Below are positions 26,910 through 37,960 of a stretch of 64,000 bases of DNA, in pieces. The position numbers were made by a program, and so were the translations under genes. Under the pieces are notes generated by a model, which did no database searches, had not been told where the DNA came from, and saw only the letters and a program-made list of their open reading frames with translations. Positions within the stretch are counted from its first letter, which is position 1; every line of letters starts with the position of its first letter. Source of the stretch: Daphnia pulex (lineage: Eukaryota > Arthropoda > Branchiopoda > Diplostraca > Daphniidae); the NCBI RefSeq assembly GCF_021134715.1, contig NC_060026.1, forward strand, positions 13,197,001 through 13,261,000, given 5' to 3'.

Positions 26910-27623
26910 ATGGGGAACCACTCTTCACTGTTGTTGAGGGAGGAAGAAATTGAAACTATTCAGCAAGAGACTGGCTTCACACCCAACCAGATTGAACGTC
27001 TCTACAGCAGATTCACCAGCCTTGATAAGGGCGACAATGGATTTTTGTGCAGGGAAGATTTCCACCGAATCCCAGAGTTAGCCATCAATCCTTTAGGTAT
27101 CAATCTTTTAATTTTTTAAATTTCCACTTTCACTTTTCCAACTTTCGGTTGATTTTAGGTGACCGAATTGTCAATGCCTTCTTCTGCGAGTCTGGTTCAG
27201 AAGACCAATTGAATTTCAGACAATTCATGAAGGTGTTGGCCCACTTCCGACCAGTGAAGAAAGACAAGGAGAACAAGCTGAATTCTAGGGAAGGCAAGCT
27301 CAGATTTGCCTTTCAAATGTACGACACGGACAACGACGAGCAAATTTCCAAGGAAGAATTGCTGGGTGTTCTTCAAATGATGGTTGGAGACAACATCAGG
27401 TAAAAGAGACACAAAAGTCATCAAGTTTATTTTTTTTTTTAAGTATATTTCACGGGAAAATGTTTTATTGTTGTCCAGTGAGGAACAGCTGGTTAGCATC
27501 GCGGAAAGGACTATTGTCGAGGCCGATAAGGATGGTGACCAAATGATTTCATTCCAGGAGTTCTGCACCGCTCTGGAACGAACGGATGTGGAGCAGAAAA
27601 TGTCCATCCGCTTTTTGAATTGA
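26910..27623 (+). CDS. CHP1: Calcineurin B homologous protein 1 (CHP1, p22)
   Basis: Three exons (26910-27096, 27159-27399, 27479-27623) encode about 190 residues. The N terminus MGNHSS is a myristoylation signal. Four EF-hand positions are present. The first two are degenerate, near RFTSLDKGDNGFLCRED and the FRQFMKVL segment. The third (DTDNDEQISKEE) and fourth (DKDGDQMISFQE) are canonical calcium loops. RIPELAINPLGDRI and VEQKMSIRFL are near-invariant CHP1 segments. Family role: calcium-binding partner of Na+/H+ exchangers at the plasma membrane, also inhibiting calcineurin and acting in vesicle traffic; the Drosophila gene is elm. The ATG at 26910 sets the myristoylated glycine, so I reject the upstream TTG at 26901. 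An AATAAA lies at 27890-27895. Confidence 0.95.
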
Positions 27624-28439
27624 CACAAATAATCTCCAAAAATCTTTTTGTCCACACTCTACTCCCTCGAAAAAAGAAAAACAATTACAGTGAACATTTG
27701 TACACAAACACACAAAAACATTTACTCTCTCTCTTTTTTCTTTCTTCTAGATTTAGTTGCCAATTATTTAGGGTGCCCCGTATGCACAACAATACATACA
27801 GAATATCGTTTTAGAATATTTTTCCGGGTGTTAGCGTATATACTATGTTTTTTTGGTGGCGGGGGTGAATTCCTGATTGGCAGTTTCTTAATAAACTCTA
27901 ACGGTAGAAAAAAAAAAGAAAGCTCATCTTTTCATGTGCTCTTAAATATCGTCTTGTCTAGTAGAGAAAATGTATAGATTACAGGTCAAGATAATTTTTA
28001 ATTTGAAAAAATATAAAAGAACTTTGTTGAAAGATGAAACCAACGGGGGGCTAAGGATTTTTCTCTCTTTTTAAAAAAACTTTCCTTCACGGTTCGTTGG
28101 TCGTAGAGATATAACTCTCGCGCGCGCGCGAGTGTGTAAGAGTAATTCGACCCTCCTCATTGGCTGGGGACACTGCCCCTAGCGGCCAATGTTGAAAACT
28201 AAACCCCGGGGTCAGAATACTTTCAGGAGGCTGTGGCACATAGTGCTGCTTATTCCAGTCTTGGTTTGTCCCCGGACTGCCGAGCACGTCATGTTGTTTC
28301 ATCCTAGGAATATTATTATTTAGTTTTTCGGGAAAAAGAAGAAGCTCATCCTGCCGTCAAGTCAAACAAACAGTTTCGTGTGTGTGTGTATGTGTGTGTC
28401 GACCGGTTAGAAACATAATAACAAACAAAATTTCGAAAG
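27624..28439. other. CHP1 3' UTR and isthmin-like gene upstream region
   Basis: Nothing coding is recognised. AATAAA at 27890-27895 is the likely CHP1 signal. A 16-base alternating CG palindrome lies at 28117-28132, and a GT-rich stretch is at 28376-28398 just before the isthmin-like start. Confidence 0.6.
28117..28132. repeat. (CG)n palindrome
   Basis: CTCGCGCGCGCGCGAG is fully self-complementary, in an otherwise AT-rich spacer. Confidence 0.85.
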
Positions 28440-31400
28440 ATGCGTTGGTTGATTTGTCTGTCGTTGATGATCGCCGTTCATCAGTGCCGCCATTTACCCC
28501 ACGAGGAAAGACGTCAATCGAAGGTAAATAACCAAAACAAATGGGTTTCGAGAAAAAAGAGGAATTTCTTCGTCTGATATCTTCCATCATCGTGCCCTTA
28601 ATTATCCGTTGATTGTTTACTTTGGGGTAGCGTCTGCAGACGAAATAGCCGCGTGCTCGTTAAAAATCAGCCAACAGTTTCTGTGTTTGAAAGAAGAAGA
28701 AGAAGAAAAAGTTCTTTCTTTTTTTTCCTATTTGAAAACGTTTCTTTAACTAATCCATAAATAGGCCGGCCCAGTCAAAAAGGGGAAAAGCGATGAAATT
28801 TGTTGGGAGAAAAACTGGTCGGTTCTTTTTTGTCTAAAAAGGAAGTTTTTTTTGATATTTTTATAGTTATACACAGTGAAAAGAGAGGGGTTGAAAATGA
28901 TTTTCGAACGCTCGGGACGTAATAAACCACGTCAGGGGGGCGGACGGGAAGAAAACAGCTAAACATGGAACAATCCCTTCTCTCTCACAACCACGTGTTA
29001 ATGGGCTCATGGAAAACTTTTCCATCTATCTATCTATCCATCCACTCGGATGCAGTGGGGATTATTATAGGCTCTCGATTCTCATTAGAATAGCCAGAAA
29101 ATCTTCTTTTCTACCCCGCTAAAATGGTGGTGAGAGACCGCCAAGAGAATTTGTGTGTGTGTGTATTTTTGATTGTTCTTTTTTCTTCTTCTTGTCTTGT
29201 ATATATATCCCGAGGGCCTTCATTTCCCTTCTTCTCACAACCGCGAACCAATTAGTTACCGAGTCTTTTCTGTTTGGTTGTGGCGTTGCCTATTTATTTA
29301 TATATGTGAGAACCGAGAAAGAACTTGGTTCCCCCCCGTAACCTCCTCCTCCTCCCTCCGTCTTATTTCTTTTACTTAATATTTATTTATGATGATGATT
29401 ACGAATGAGCTGGCTAGAAGAAACAACAACAACAAAAAACAATTCGAGAGGTTTCCCAAAGTAGTTTTTGTCGATTTAAAATTTTTCAACTTTTTTTCTT
29501 TTTTGAAAGAAAAAAGAAATTCCAAAATTCCTAGTGCTGCCCAGGTATAAAAAAGAAAATGTGACAAAAAAGATATTTTGTTGATTTTTGAGTCTCTTGA
29601 AAAGTCTTCTGGGTGGCCATTTGGTTCAAATAGGTAAAGGGTATAAAGTCCCCGTGTGTGTGTGTGTTTATAAATATACGCCGCGCGGCTAAACCCTGGC
29701 CATTTATTAGTCGTTAAATGGACTGGAAAAACGGACCCCAGGAAAAACGGGATCTTTCTTCGAGGGAGCGAAAAAAAAAAGTTTTGAATTGCCCTGTCAC
29801 AACAATGACACTCTCTCCCTTCACAGTTTGTGTGTGTGTGTGTGTATAAAAGGTGCCAGCTGTGGGTGGGCATCCTCAACAAGTCCACCCTTTTCATTTT
29901 TATGATCATCTTTCTTTTCCTTGGGTTTGTTTGGTGAATTTTTCTACAATAAAATGAAAAGGGGAGACCAACAAATTTTTCATCAAAAGGCGCTGGTGAG
30001 CGTCACACGTGTGACATTTCACAGCTGCGCACAGTGTAGAAATGGGGTGGATGAGATTTTTTCTTCTTCAATAGAACGGAATAGTCTCTCTCTCTCCCCC
30101 CATCGGAGATGTTGTCATTCACACTGTTGTGTGTGTATCCCCGAATATTCTGTGTGACATGCCAGATGACACCATCATTCTCCTCTTTCCTTTTGACACT
30201 CCCCCGGAGTAGTAGAAAATGCGATCGAATTACTTTTTCTTATTTTTTTTTCTACTACCCTATATAGCTTATCTCTCTATTTATTATGTCTTATCAAATA
30301 AATCTGTATAGACATTTTTTGGGGTGAACTATAGAGAAGAACATTTTCTTCCTGCACACTCCTCCCCCGCCTTCCTTGTAAAAGGCTTTTCGTCCGGCTC
30401 CGACCTTATAGGAAGAAGAACAGAGACTCCCTACTGTTTAGCCCCCCTCTGAAAAACCCCCTCTCTCTCCCAGCAAAAACCCCCAATACATATCCTTCTT
30501 TGTCCTCCCATCTCTCTAGAAAGAAAAGCTCCTCCTTTTCCATCGGCAGACGTGATGGACAAATTTCTCTTCATGGAACGTCAAACACTGAGCGGAGGGG
30601 GTCGTAAAATAAAAAATTTAGAAAAAAAAAAATCCCTCAAAACACAAAAAGGGGGTCCCAAACAGCAGGGTATATTTCTCGGCTCTTTTCTATAATATCG
30701 CGAGTAAAAATATAAGAAAAAGGAGGCATATTATTGACACAGAAAAAGGTCGCATTCCATCGGCGCGCGCGAGCCGGACGGCCCATGGATATTATACTAC
30801 TACACATGTATAGGTAGAGAGAGAGAGAGAAAAATGTACCGACAAGCCAAAAGCACCCTACGGTCTTCTTCTTCTTCTTTTAACTCTCGAGGCTCCACTT
30901 TTTTTTTTTCCTCTTGGCCGTCCTTCATCCATTAATCATTTATTTATTTTATCTTCTTTTCTGTTACCAGCGGCAAGGACTTGTGGCTCATCGACATGCC
31001 GGTCGGAGGAAACATACCGATGATGCTGGTCCATCCACCATGGACTTGGTGGTGGAGGGACCAGACCAGGAATGGTCGGATGACGAATACCAGCCGGTTG
31101 TTTTGAAATTGGAAGTTCATTTCGCCGCTCCCAAGCGGAAACAGTTGCAGCAGCAGCAGCAGCCAAAGAAGAAGAAGAACAACCAACGAGGAGGAGCGGT
31201 TACAACAACAACAACATGGAATCAAACCAACTTTTCGACTGGCTCATCTGGTTTCATCCACCTCTTCCTGCCCATTTCCATGACTGTCGCCGCTGCAGCC
31301 GACTCGGTTGCTGCTCCCCTACGGACGTCAACGACGTCCGTCCGACCAGTTCCTGCTGCGACGGCTGCTGCTCCTGTTTCCGGAGCGGAAATGACGGTGA

Positions 31401-32844
31401 CTCAGCGTCCGACTGGGCAGACTTTCAAGAGGGTGAACACCAACAACAAGAAAAAGAAGAAGAAGAAGAAAGCCAAACGCAAAAAGAAGAAGAATAACAA
31501 CAAGATCCATCAGCAGCCGATTGATGAGAGCAGTAGCAGCAACACAATGGATTCGGCAGTCGGTGACGTCACGGCGTCGGTTGTGGACCAGCGCTACAAG
31601 CCCATGCAAGCGTCGCCCAGCAATCGGCTAATGCCTCTGCTCCTACACGACGATGGCATACCACCGATGCTCAACAGCCTCTCCAGCGACGAGACTCAAC
31701 AATGGGCTCGCTGGCTCCGCTGCACACTTTGTCTGAAGGTATAATGCGCCACAACGAACTGACATTTGATGGAACAATAATCATCATCAGACTCTCTGAT
31801 TTTCTATGTACAGAACGACCGAAAACAGACGGATGAGGAATCCGCCCTGTGTCAGCTGCAGAATGTCGAGTGTCGTCAAGCCAACGTCACAGCTGAAAAT
31901 GAATTGACTACATCCGGTTGTCAAGGTAACCATGTGAATCCATCATTTCAATCATATTTTTTCCCCCTACTAAAAGGAAAGATCCCGCATTTTCAGCTTC
32001 CCCTCGGAGCTGCGCACTACGGGGGATTCACATTGATTCCCATCAAACTTCTTTTTGGTTTTTGTTATTTTACCTTTTTTTTTCCTGTTTTATTTTTTAA
32101 ATTTCAGAATCAGACACTTGTAGTCAATGGCAGCGATGCGAGAACGGCCACGAAATCCCGACTCTGTTTGCCGCCCTACCTCCATGCCCGTGCACCTACC
32201 CCACAGGTATATATCTCCTATGAACTACACGGGAGAGCGCTAGAACAGATGAGGTCATCTGTGAATTCCATTAGCATGTCATTACCATAAATAACATAAT
32301 CTCATCTTTTTATTTCTCTTCTTCTTCTTCGTCTTGGTTCTGGCTGTTGTTGTTGGGATAATAATTTAGGCTTAGTGTACAATGATCGAGTGTGGGATCC
32401 GCTCAACCGGCATCACTATCGGTGGCGGGAAATCAGTCTTCAGAGCGAGCGCGTCGACATCTATCGGCCGGGAGCCGCTTACTGCATCAGGAGCTTGTCG
32501 GTGGTGCCCAAAATGACCCTGTCGTCCCAGCAGTGCTGCTACGACGACCGCAGGAGGCTGCTCACGCGAGGATGGGCCGCCGGGACGCCGGCTCTCGTCT
32601 CGCCGGAAGCTTCGGTTCATCTCAGTCGAGTCACCGAGCGACTTCCTTGGCTGGCCTGTAAAGGCGATTTCTCCAGGTAAAAATTCATTGTTGAAATATT
32701 TGAAAATGTTTGATGGTAATTTTCGTTGTTTATTTGTAATTAAGGTACCACTTGCAGAGGCCGCCAGACAACCGGTTGAATTGTTCAGTCAACCCGAGCG
32801 ATGAGGAATACCAACGCCAAGTGCTGCTGGCCACCAATTATTGA
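28440..32844 (+). CDS. Isthmin-like secreted AMOP-domain protein
   Basis: Six exons (28440-28523, 30971-31738, 31814-31925, 32108-32206, 32370-32676, 32745-32844) give 489 residues. The first exon encodes a signal peptide (MRWLICLSLMIAVHQC) and is separated by a 2.4-kb intron. Exon 2 encodes a low-complexity region with poly-Gln, Thr-rich and long Lys/Asn tracts. The AMOP domain spans about residues 325-489: DTCSQWQRC, PPCPCTYPT, YRPGAAYCIRS, QQCCYDDRRRLLTRGWAAGTP, WLACKGD and NPSDEEYQRQ. These match the isthmin AMOP line by line. Vertebrate isthmins place a thrombospondin type 1 repeat before AMOP. Here the matching place has QQWARWLRCTLCL and a few cysteines, without the usual CSVTCG core. 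Family role: secreted signalling protein, with adipokine and angiogenesis roles in vertebrates; arthropod role unknown. Confident for the AMOP family, less so for strict isthmin orthology. Confidence 0.85.
28524..30970 (+). other. Long first intron of the isthmin-like gene
   Basis: A 2.4-kb intron with GT microsatellites (29153-29164, 29829-29846), GA and CT tracts and T-rich runs. No inner exon is recognised. Confidence 0.6.
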
Positions 32845-33802
32845 ACTTGAAATGATTTTTGTCTTACATCCGATCTCGATCGACAAAAAAAAAACAAGTT
32901 CAAAAATGGCCGGCGGAGAAAGGCTTCCGTGTCCGGTGGCGTTGCGCCTCAAACCACCAATCATTTTCAGAGAGTTTCAGAGAAACCAAAGATTTGGCGA
33001 ATGCGAAAAGATTTTGACAGCAACTACTGGCCAGTTTATCGCCATTTTTACACACACACATCCAACATTTATTCAATTGAAAAAAAATCCAGTTCCTTAA
33101 ATTATCGTCACAGTACGGCGGACAACAAGAACAGTATAGCCGTTTTCCATTTCTCTCTATTTTATTATTATTTCATAATAGAAAATGTCATCGTCATCCC
33201 ATTCATTTTCCCCCAACAAATTATCATCATCAAATTCTATGTAAATTTCCTTTGTTTTTCCCAGTATAATATAATTTGCTTATTCTATTAAGTAAGCTAT
33301 GGAAATACACTCAATAATTAAATGATTGAGGGATATTTCTTTATATTATATCATACTGATTTTATATAGTTTGGAATTTTGTGACAGTCAATCTTATCAG
33401 TACGGTTTAAATATTTGCCCGGGAATTTATTTGAAAAGATTGAAATTTTGTCTGTGCAGCATTCGAAATGTTTCTACTTATTACTTTGTATGGAATAATA
33501 TTAAGTTACACTTTTATTTTGTCGTCTACTTGATGCTGGACTTTAATCGCGAACTCAACACACTTGTCAAGGTTCTGGAAAAACCCAATGTGAATTTGAT
33601 GGCCTTTCCATTTTTATACAAAGTCTGAACACGCAGCTATTCGCTAGTTCCCATTCAGTTTCAACTTTCGATCGAACGCCGATAGTGGTGTCTACTTGGT
33701 CAACTTGAGAAAGGTTAGGTCTCTATTGATTCACTTTCTTCTTTAAATTTTGTCTAACTATTCTTTCACCCTTCACTATTTTCTTATGTTCCTAAGTTTC
33801 CG
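32845..33802 (+). other. Spacer between isthmin-like and C1q genes
   Basis: Strongly AT-rich. A 100-codon open frame at 33326-33628 is a composition artefact, rich in Phe, Leu, Ile and Tyr. No other signal is seen apart from probable UTRs. Confidence 0.6.
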
Positions 33803-36800
33803 ATGGAAATGGCTATGATTTCGATGAGGTCCTTCCTCGTCATCTTTTGGGCTGCCGTTTGCTGTAATTGCCAATCGGACAACCCCGTTGCTTCCTCTTC
33901 TTGGGCTAAACTGCAAATCTCACCGGACACGTTAGGTTCCATGGAGTACGGCAACTTTCTCATTGAAATTTACGAACACGCCAATAATCACAAAGCGACG
34001 ACCACCCCCAACCAGAAAAAGTATTACTACTCTCCCATTGCGCTACTGGACCACAAAAGTGCCAACAGTACATACAACAGGGTAACGAAACAATCAGAAA
34101 TGAGATTCCGCATTGAAATGTGGAACAACAAAGTTCAAAATGAAGTTGTCAAACATTTGAACGACGTCGGCCATGAAGTTAAATCAAACAAAGTGACAGT
34201 TATTCCCTTTGAGAAGGTCATTCTCACGAGCAAAAGACCCACAGTGGATTATTCGCTATCGCCAGAGTGGACCAATTATGACAAGAGCAAAACCTTGAGA
34301 CTTTCTCTGTCGTGTAATGACCAGAAAATCTGCGACGAACTCGCCAGTGAAATGCGATCCGATCCCGAACAATTCGACCACTTTAAACTCCTTTACAGTT
34401 TGTCATCACAGACGTCGCAAATCAAACAGACGACCATCAGCATCAACAGTGTCACTTCCGGTCAAATGGTCACTACTCTTTTACAGAAATTTGAAGACAA
34501 AAAAGAAATTTTTCTGACGGCCAGCAATGAGAAGAAAATGTTGTCGGAAACGGCCACCAACATCCGAATGGACACATTTGACGACTCGGAGGTCGGGTCG
34601 CCTGATACGGAATCGCAAATTTTGAATATTTTAAAGGATTTGCTGGTCACATCCAGGACGACCATAACTAAACAAAGCGACAAGATGTGGGACTCTGTTT
34701 TCTGGATTGAGGACAATTACCGGCCGGATAAAACGACGAAAACTTTGAATGAAATCATCAACAAACTGGACACGGAAACTCAGAAGAAATTGGCGGACAT
34801 GTATCAAAAAGCGGAGAAACAATCGGAGATAACCGAAAAGTCAGATTCAAGTAGTAAAGGCACGGATAAAAGACGAGAGAAACAAGTTCGTCACGAAAAC
34901 CAAACGAAAGATAAGAATGAAAATGAAATGAGAAGATCACAATCAACGGATCAAGAGCAATCCAGCCGCAATCAAACGCGCGATGACCAATCTAAAACCA
35001 ATAAAGTTGACGCGGAAGTCAGTGGCGGTGGGTTCTTCTTTAGTTTAGACGCTGAAGTCGGAGTCGAAAATAACAACACGCACAACACCGAACAAGAAAA
35101 CGAGAATAGGGAAATCGCCAAGAAAAGTTTGAATGAACATAATAGAAATGTAGAGAATAAAGAAAGATTCCAACACAATTATGACTCAAACAGTTGGGCT
35201 GACGTGGATAGAATCAGTTCAACAATTTCAGGGAAAATGGCAATCGATTCCGATAGATCCCGTCGAGTCGAAATTTCGGAGGAGGACGTGGAAAAGTTAT
35301 TGCAAGAAAGTAGAAACCACGTCCAATGGGACGGAGAAAAATTCGTGCCCAAACCCATGCAACTGAGCAGAATCAATTTGGGCAAATTTCGTGACTCTCA
35401 AACGTTCCAGGATCGCAACGTCCGCGTCCGTTACACGAACGCTGAACTGTCGGCGCCGATCAAAATTATGGAACACGCAGAATTGACTGTCACTGACGAA
35501 TGGAACAACCTGAAGGAGGAACTCAAAGGTTTTTTGTATTAACGAAACATTTTATTAATAGGCAAATAATTGCAATTGCATTATACATACAGACACTAGA
35601 GAACTGCTAAGAACAACTGTGGCGAACTTGGAGAAGAGGAGTACCGAATTAGATAACACCAGAATCTATTTTACTAACAAATTGGAAGGTATACGCGTAA
35701 TGTTATAGGTAGTCACAATGTTAAATTGGCCGGAAATTTAACACAAATTATGTTGTGATCACATATACAGCGACTAACCAGAAGTTGGCGAAAACTAAAA
35801 TCGAGTTGGAGAAATCGACGGCCGATTTAAGGCAAACCGTCGATATTCTAACAGTAAAACTAAATTGTAAATTTAATTTTTTTTAAATTAACAAATTTGC
35901 CACAAATCCATATTGAAACTTTTATTTTCAATAAATCTAGTGACTGCAAAAGAATTGACAGAAACGAACATCAGCGCCGGAAATTTGTCAACGGAACTAA
36001 AAGGTGGACTAAATCGAAAAATATAGTAAAGCGGAAGTGGCAAAACTAAAAGATTTTTTCCCCCACGAACTGAAAGTCATAAAAGACAAGCAGATAAAAG
36101 GACAAAGAGTTGCAATGAATTTATTTGTATAGTTGTATCTTGTATGTACACCGGTATAATTGTTTTTATTTAATGGAGTGAAATGGTTCAGCAACTTTAA
36201 GTCATTCGAAAGGCATACTAAAGTCTAAATTGAACTCATTTGCAGCAACACAAAAGGAGATGGAGGCCACCCAAAGGACATTGGAATCAACTAGGATCGA
36301 ACTGCGTGACACGAACTCCATCGTCAATGATCTGTCGGAGAAATTAAACGGTAAAATTCTGATAAAGAAAAGGATAAGTTGAAGAGAGATGCGACGAATT
36401 CATTTTGATTTTCTTTCCACAGCCAGAACTATTGAAATAGCTGACATTGGTAAAATACCAACCTCCTGTGAAGATCTTAATCGCATGGGACACGAAATCA
36501 GCGGAATCTTTTTGGTGAAAGGATCGAAAAAGATGGAAGCGGTGTATTGCAACTTTGACTCTCAAAGTGGAAATGGTAAGAAATTTCATTCCAACCCATA
36601 ACGTTAACTAATCAATAAATTTTCAATGGACAGACAAGCAAAAATGGATCGGATACGCCGACGTCAAATCCCATCCCGTCCATTTCTACGTCCAGAGGAA
36701 TTCTACATTTGAAACCAATGGAACCCCAATCCCGTTCGATTTGGCGTGGGTGAATGAAGGAAACGCCATGAATTTAACTTCGGGAGTTTTCACGGCGCCG

Positions 36801-37103
36801 CGTACGGGAACTTATTTCTTTTTCTTCACGGGAGTGGCGACATTTCCAGTTTCGGCAGGTCGTGCTCAGCTTAGTCTTCACCTGAACGGAGGTGAAATCG
36901 GAAAGAGTGTGATTGAAAAGGCAAATGTCCTCCTTCGTCAATGGAGTGTCTTGTCACTCCAGTCAACGCTGAGCTTGAAATCGGGTGATCAAGTTTGGGT
37001 GCAGATGGATGTCACATCGTGGTCGTACATGTACGACAGCAGTGACCACCTGACACATTTCACTGGGATCATGTTGGACGAGGAAATTGTAGAGTCCCTT
37101 TGA
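33803..37103 (+). CDS. Secreted coiled-coil C1q-domain protein with an unassigned N-terminal region
   Basis: Seven exons (33803-35528, 35593-35688, 35771-35866, 35941-36003, 36246-36350, 36423-36575, 36634-37103) join into 902 residues. All six introns are phase 1. A signal peptide (MRSFLVIFWAAVCCNCQS) opens the protein. The first exon encodes about 575 residues: a folded-looking part with MWDSVFWIEDNYRPDK, then a very polar Lys/Glu/Asn-rich coiled or disordered part. The next four exons encode heptad-like coiled-coil modules (for example NQKLAKTKIELEKS and TQKEMEATQRTLESTR). Exon 6 has PTSCEDLNRMGHEISGIF, similar to the opening of fibrinogen-like segments. The C1q domain closes the protein: FTAPRTGTYFFFFTG and GDQVWVQM are its core strands. 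C1q proteins form trimers and often act in recognition or immunity; the role here is inferred. If the first intron is not removed, translation stops at 35542 after 579 residues. Confidence 0.78.
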
Positions 37104-37960
37104 TAATTTTTTGTTTTTTGTTTTTAATAGTTCTAAAAGCGCAAAATGGGAATCAACTAATACTGACTCGCAAATTCATTTTCTTAATAGAAAAATACGA
37201 GGTATAGTTAAGGGAAAAGAAGAAAATGAATTTTACTCATTTAATTTTGGGATGGGATATTCTCTCCAAAACTTTTGCCTTTTATTTTCTAGTAGCTATA
37301 ATGGGTTGAAAAATCAATCACTTCTGTGTTTAAGAATGGGATTTTTTTTCTACTGCATGCGCATGGCATTTGTAGTTGAGTATTCGTGCAGAAAAATTCA
37401 CGGTTTTTATCATGGAATCATTGGAATCATGGTTTTGCACGGTTTTGCAGGCTTTTTGCTTCAAAAATAAACGAAAGAAAATGAAAACTCGTGTTGATTG
37501 CCAGATCTAAGAAAAAAAATAACATTAAAAAAAATTGCTTATCGCCTGTATAGAAATTAATACGAAAATAAGATATGAGGAAAAAAAAACGTTTTACTTT
37601 CTACGAAAATAACAAGATTATTTTATGTGTTGTCTTGCGGAGTCAATGTCAACACATGACAACCGAGATCAAGCGTAGTCTGCTCCTGCATTCAAAACAA
37701 CCTTTTCATTTTTTTGTTACGAATCTGTAGGGCGTTTATCTATGCATTAAGCGAATCATGTGACGGCGGCGTTTTATATCTTATATAAGGCGACAACTTT
37801 ATCCAAGACTAACAATAAATCTTGCAGTGTCAGTAAGACGAGACATTCAAATCTTGGCATGACTTCAATTCGTCAAATCTCTGTCAAATTCCTCAACTGG
37901 AATTGACTAACAAACTGACAAAGACCAGATAAATCTGTAAAATTTTACCAATTTAACACC
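37104..37960. other. C1q gene 3' UTR and BTB-Kelch promoter region
   Basis: An AATAAA near 37467-37472 fits the C1q gene end. Otherwise this is AT-rich spacer; a 119-codon open frame at 37111-37470 lacks family resemblance and lies in probable UTR. Confidence 0.55.
37792..37799 (+). promoter_or_regulatory. TATA box of the BTB-Kelch gene
   Basis: TATATAAG at 37792-37799, followed 34-40 bases later by initiator-like GCAGTG and TCAGTA (37824-37835). The ATG is at 37961. Confidence 0.45.

Noticed and set aside
33326-33628. 100-codon AT-rich frame before the C1q gene
   Set aside because: Phe/Ile/Tyr/Leu composition expected from random AT-rich DNA; no splice context or motifs.
37111-37470. 119-codon frame after the C1q stop
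   Set aside because: Lies in the probable 3' UTR, ends near the AATAAA, and shows no domain.
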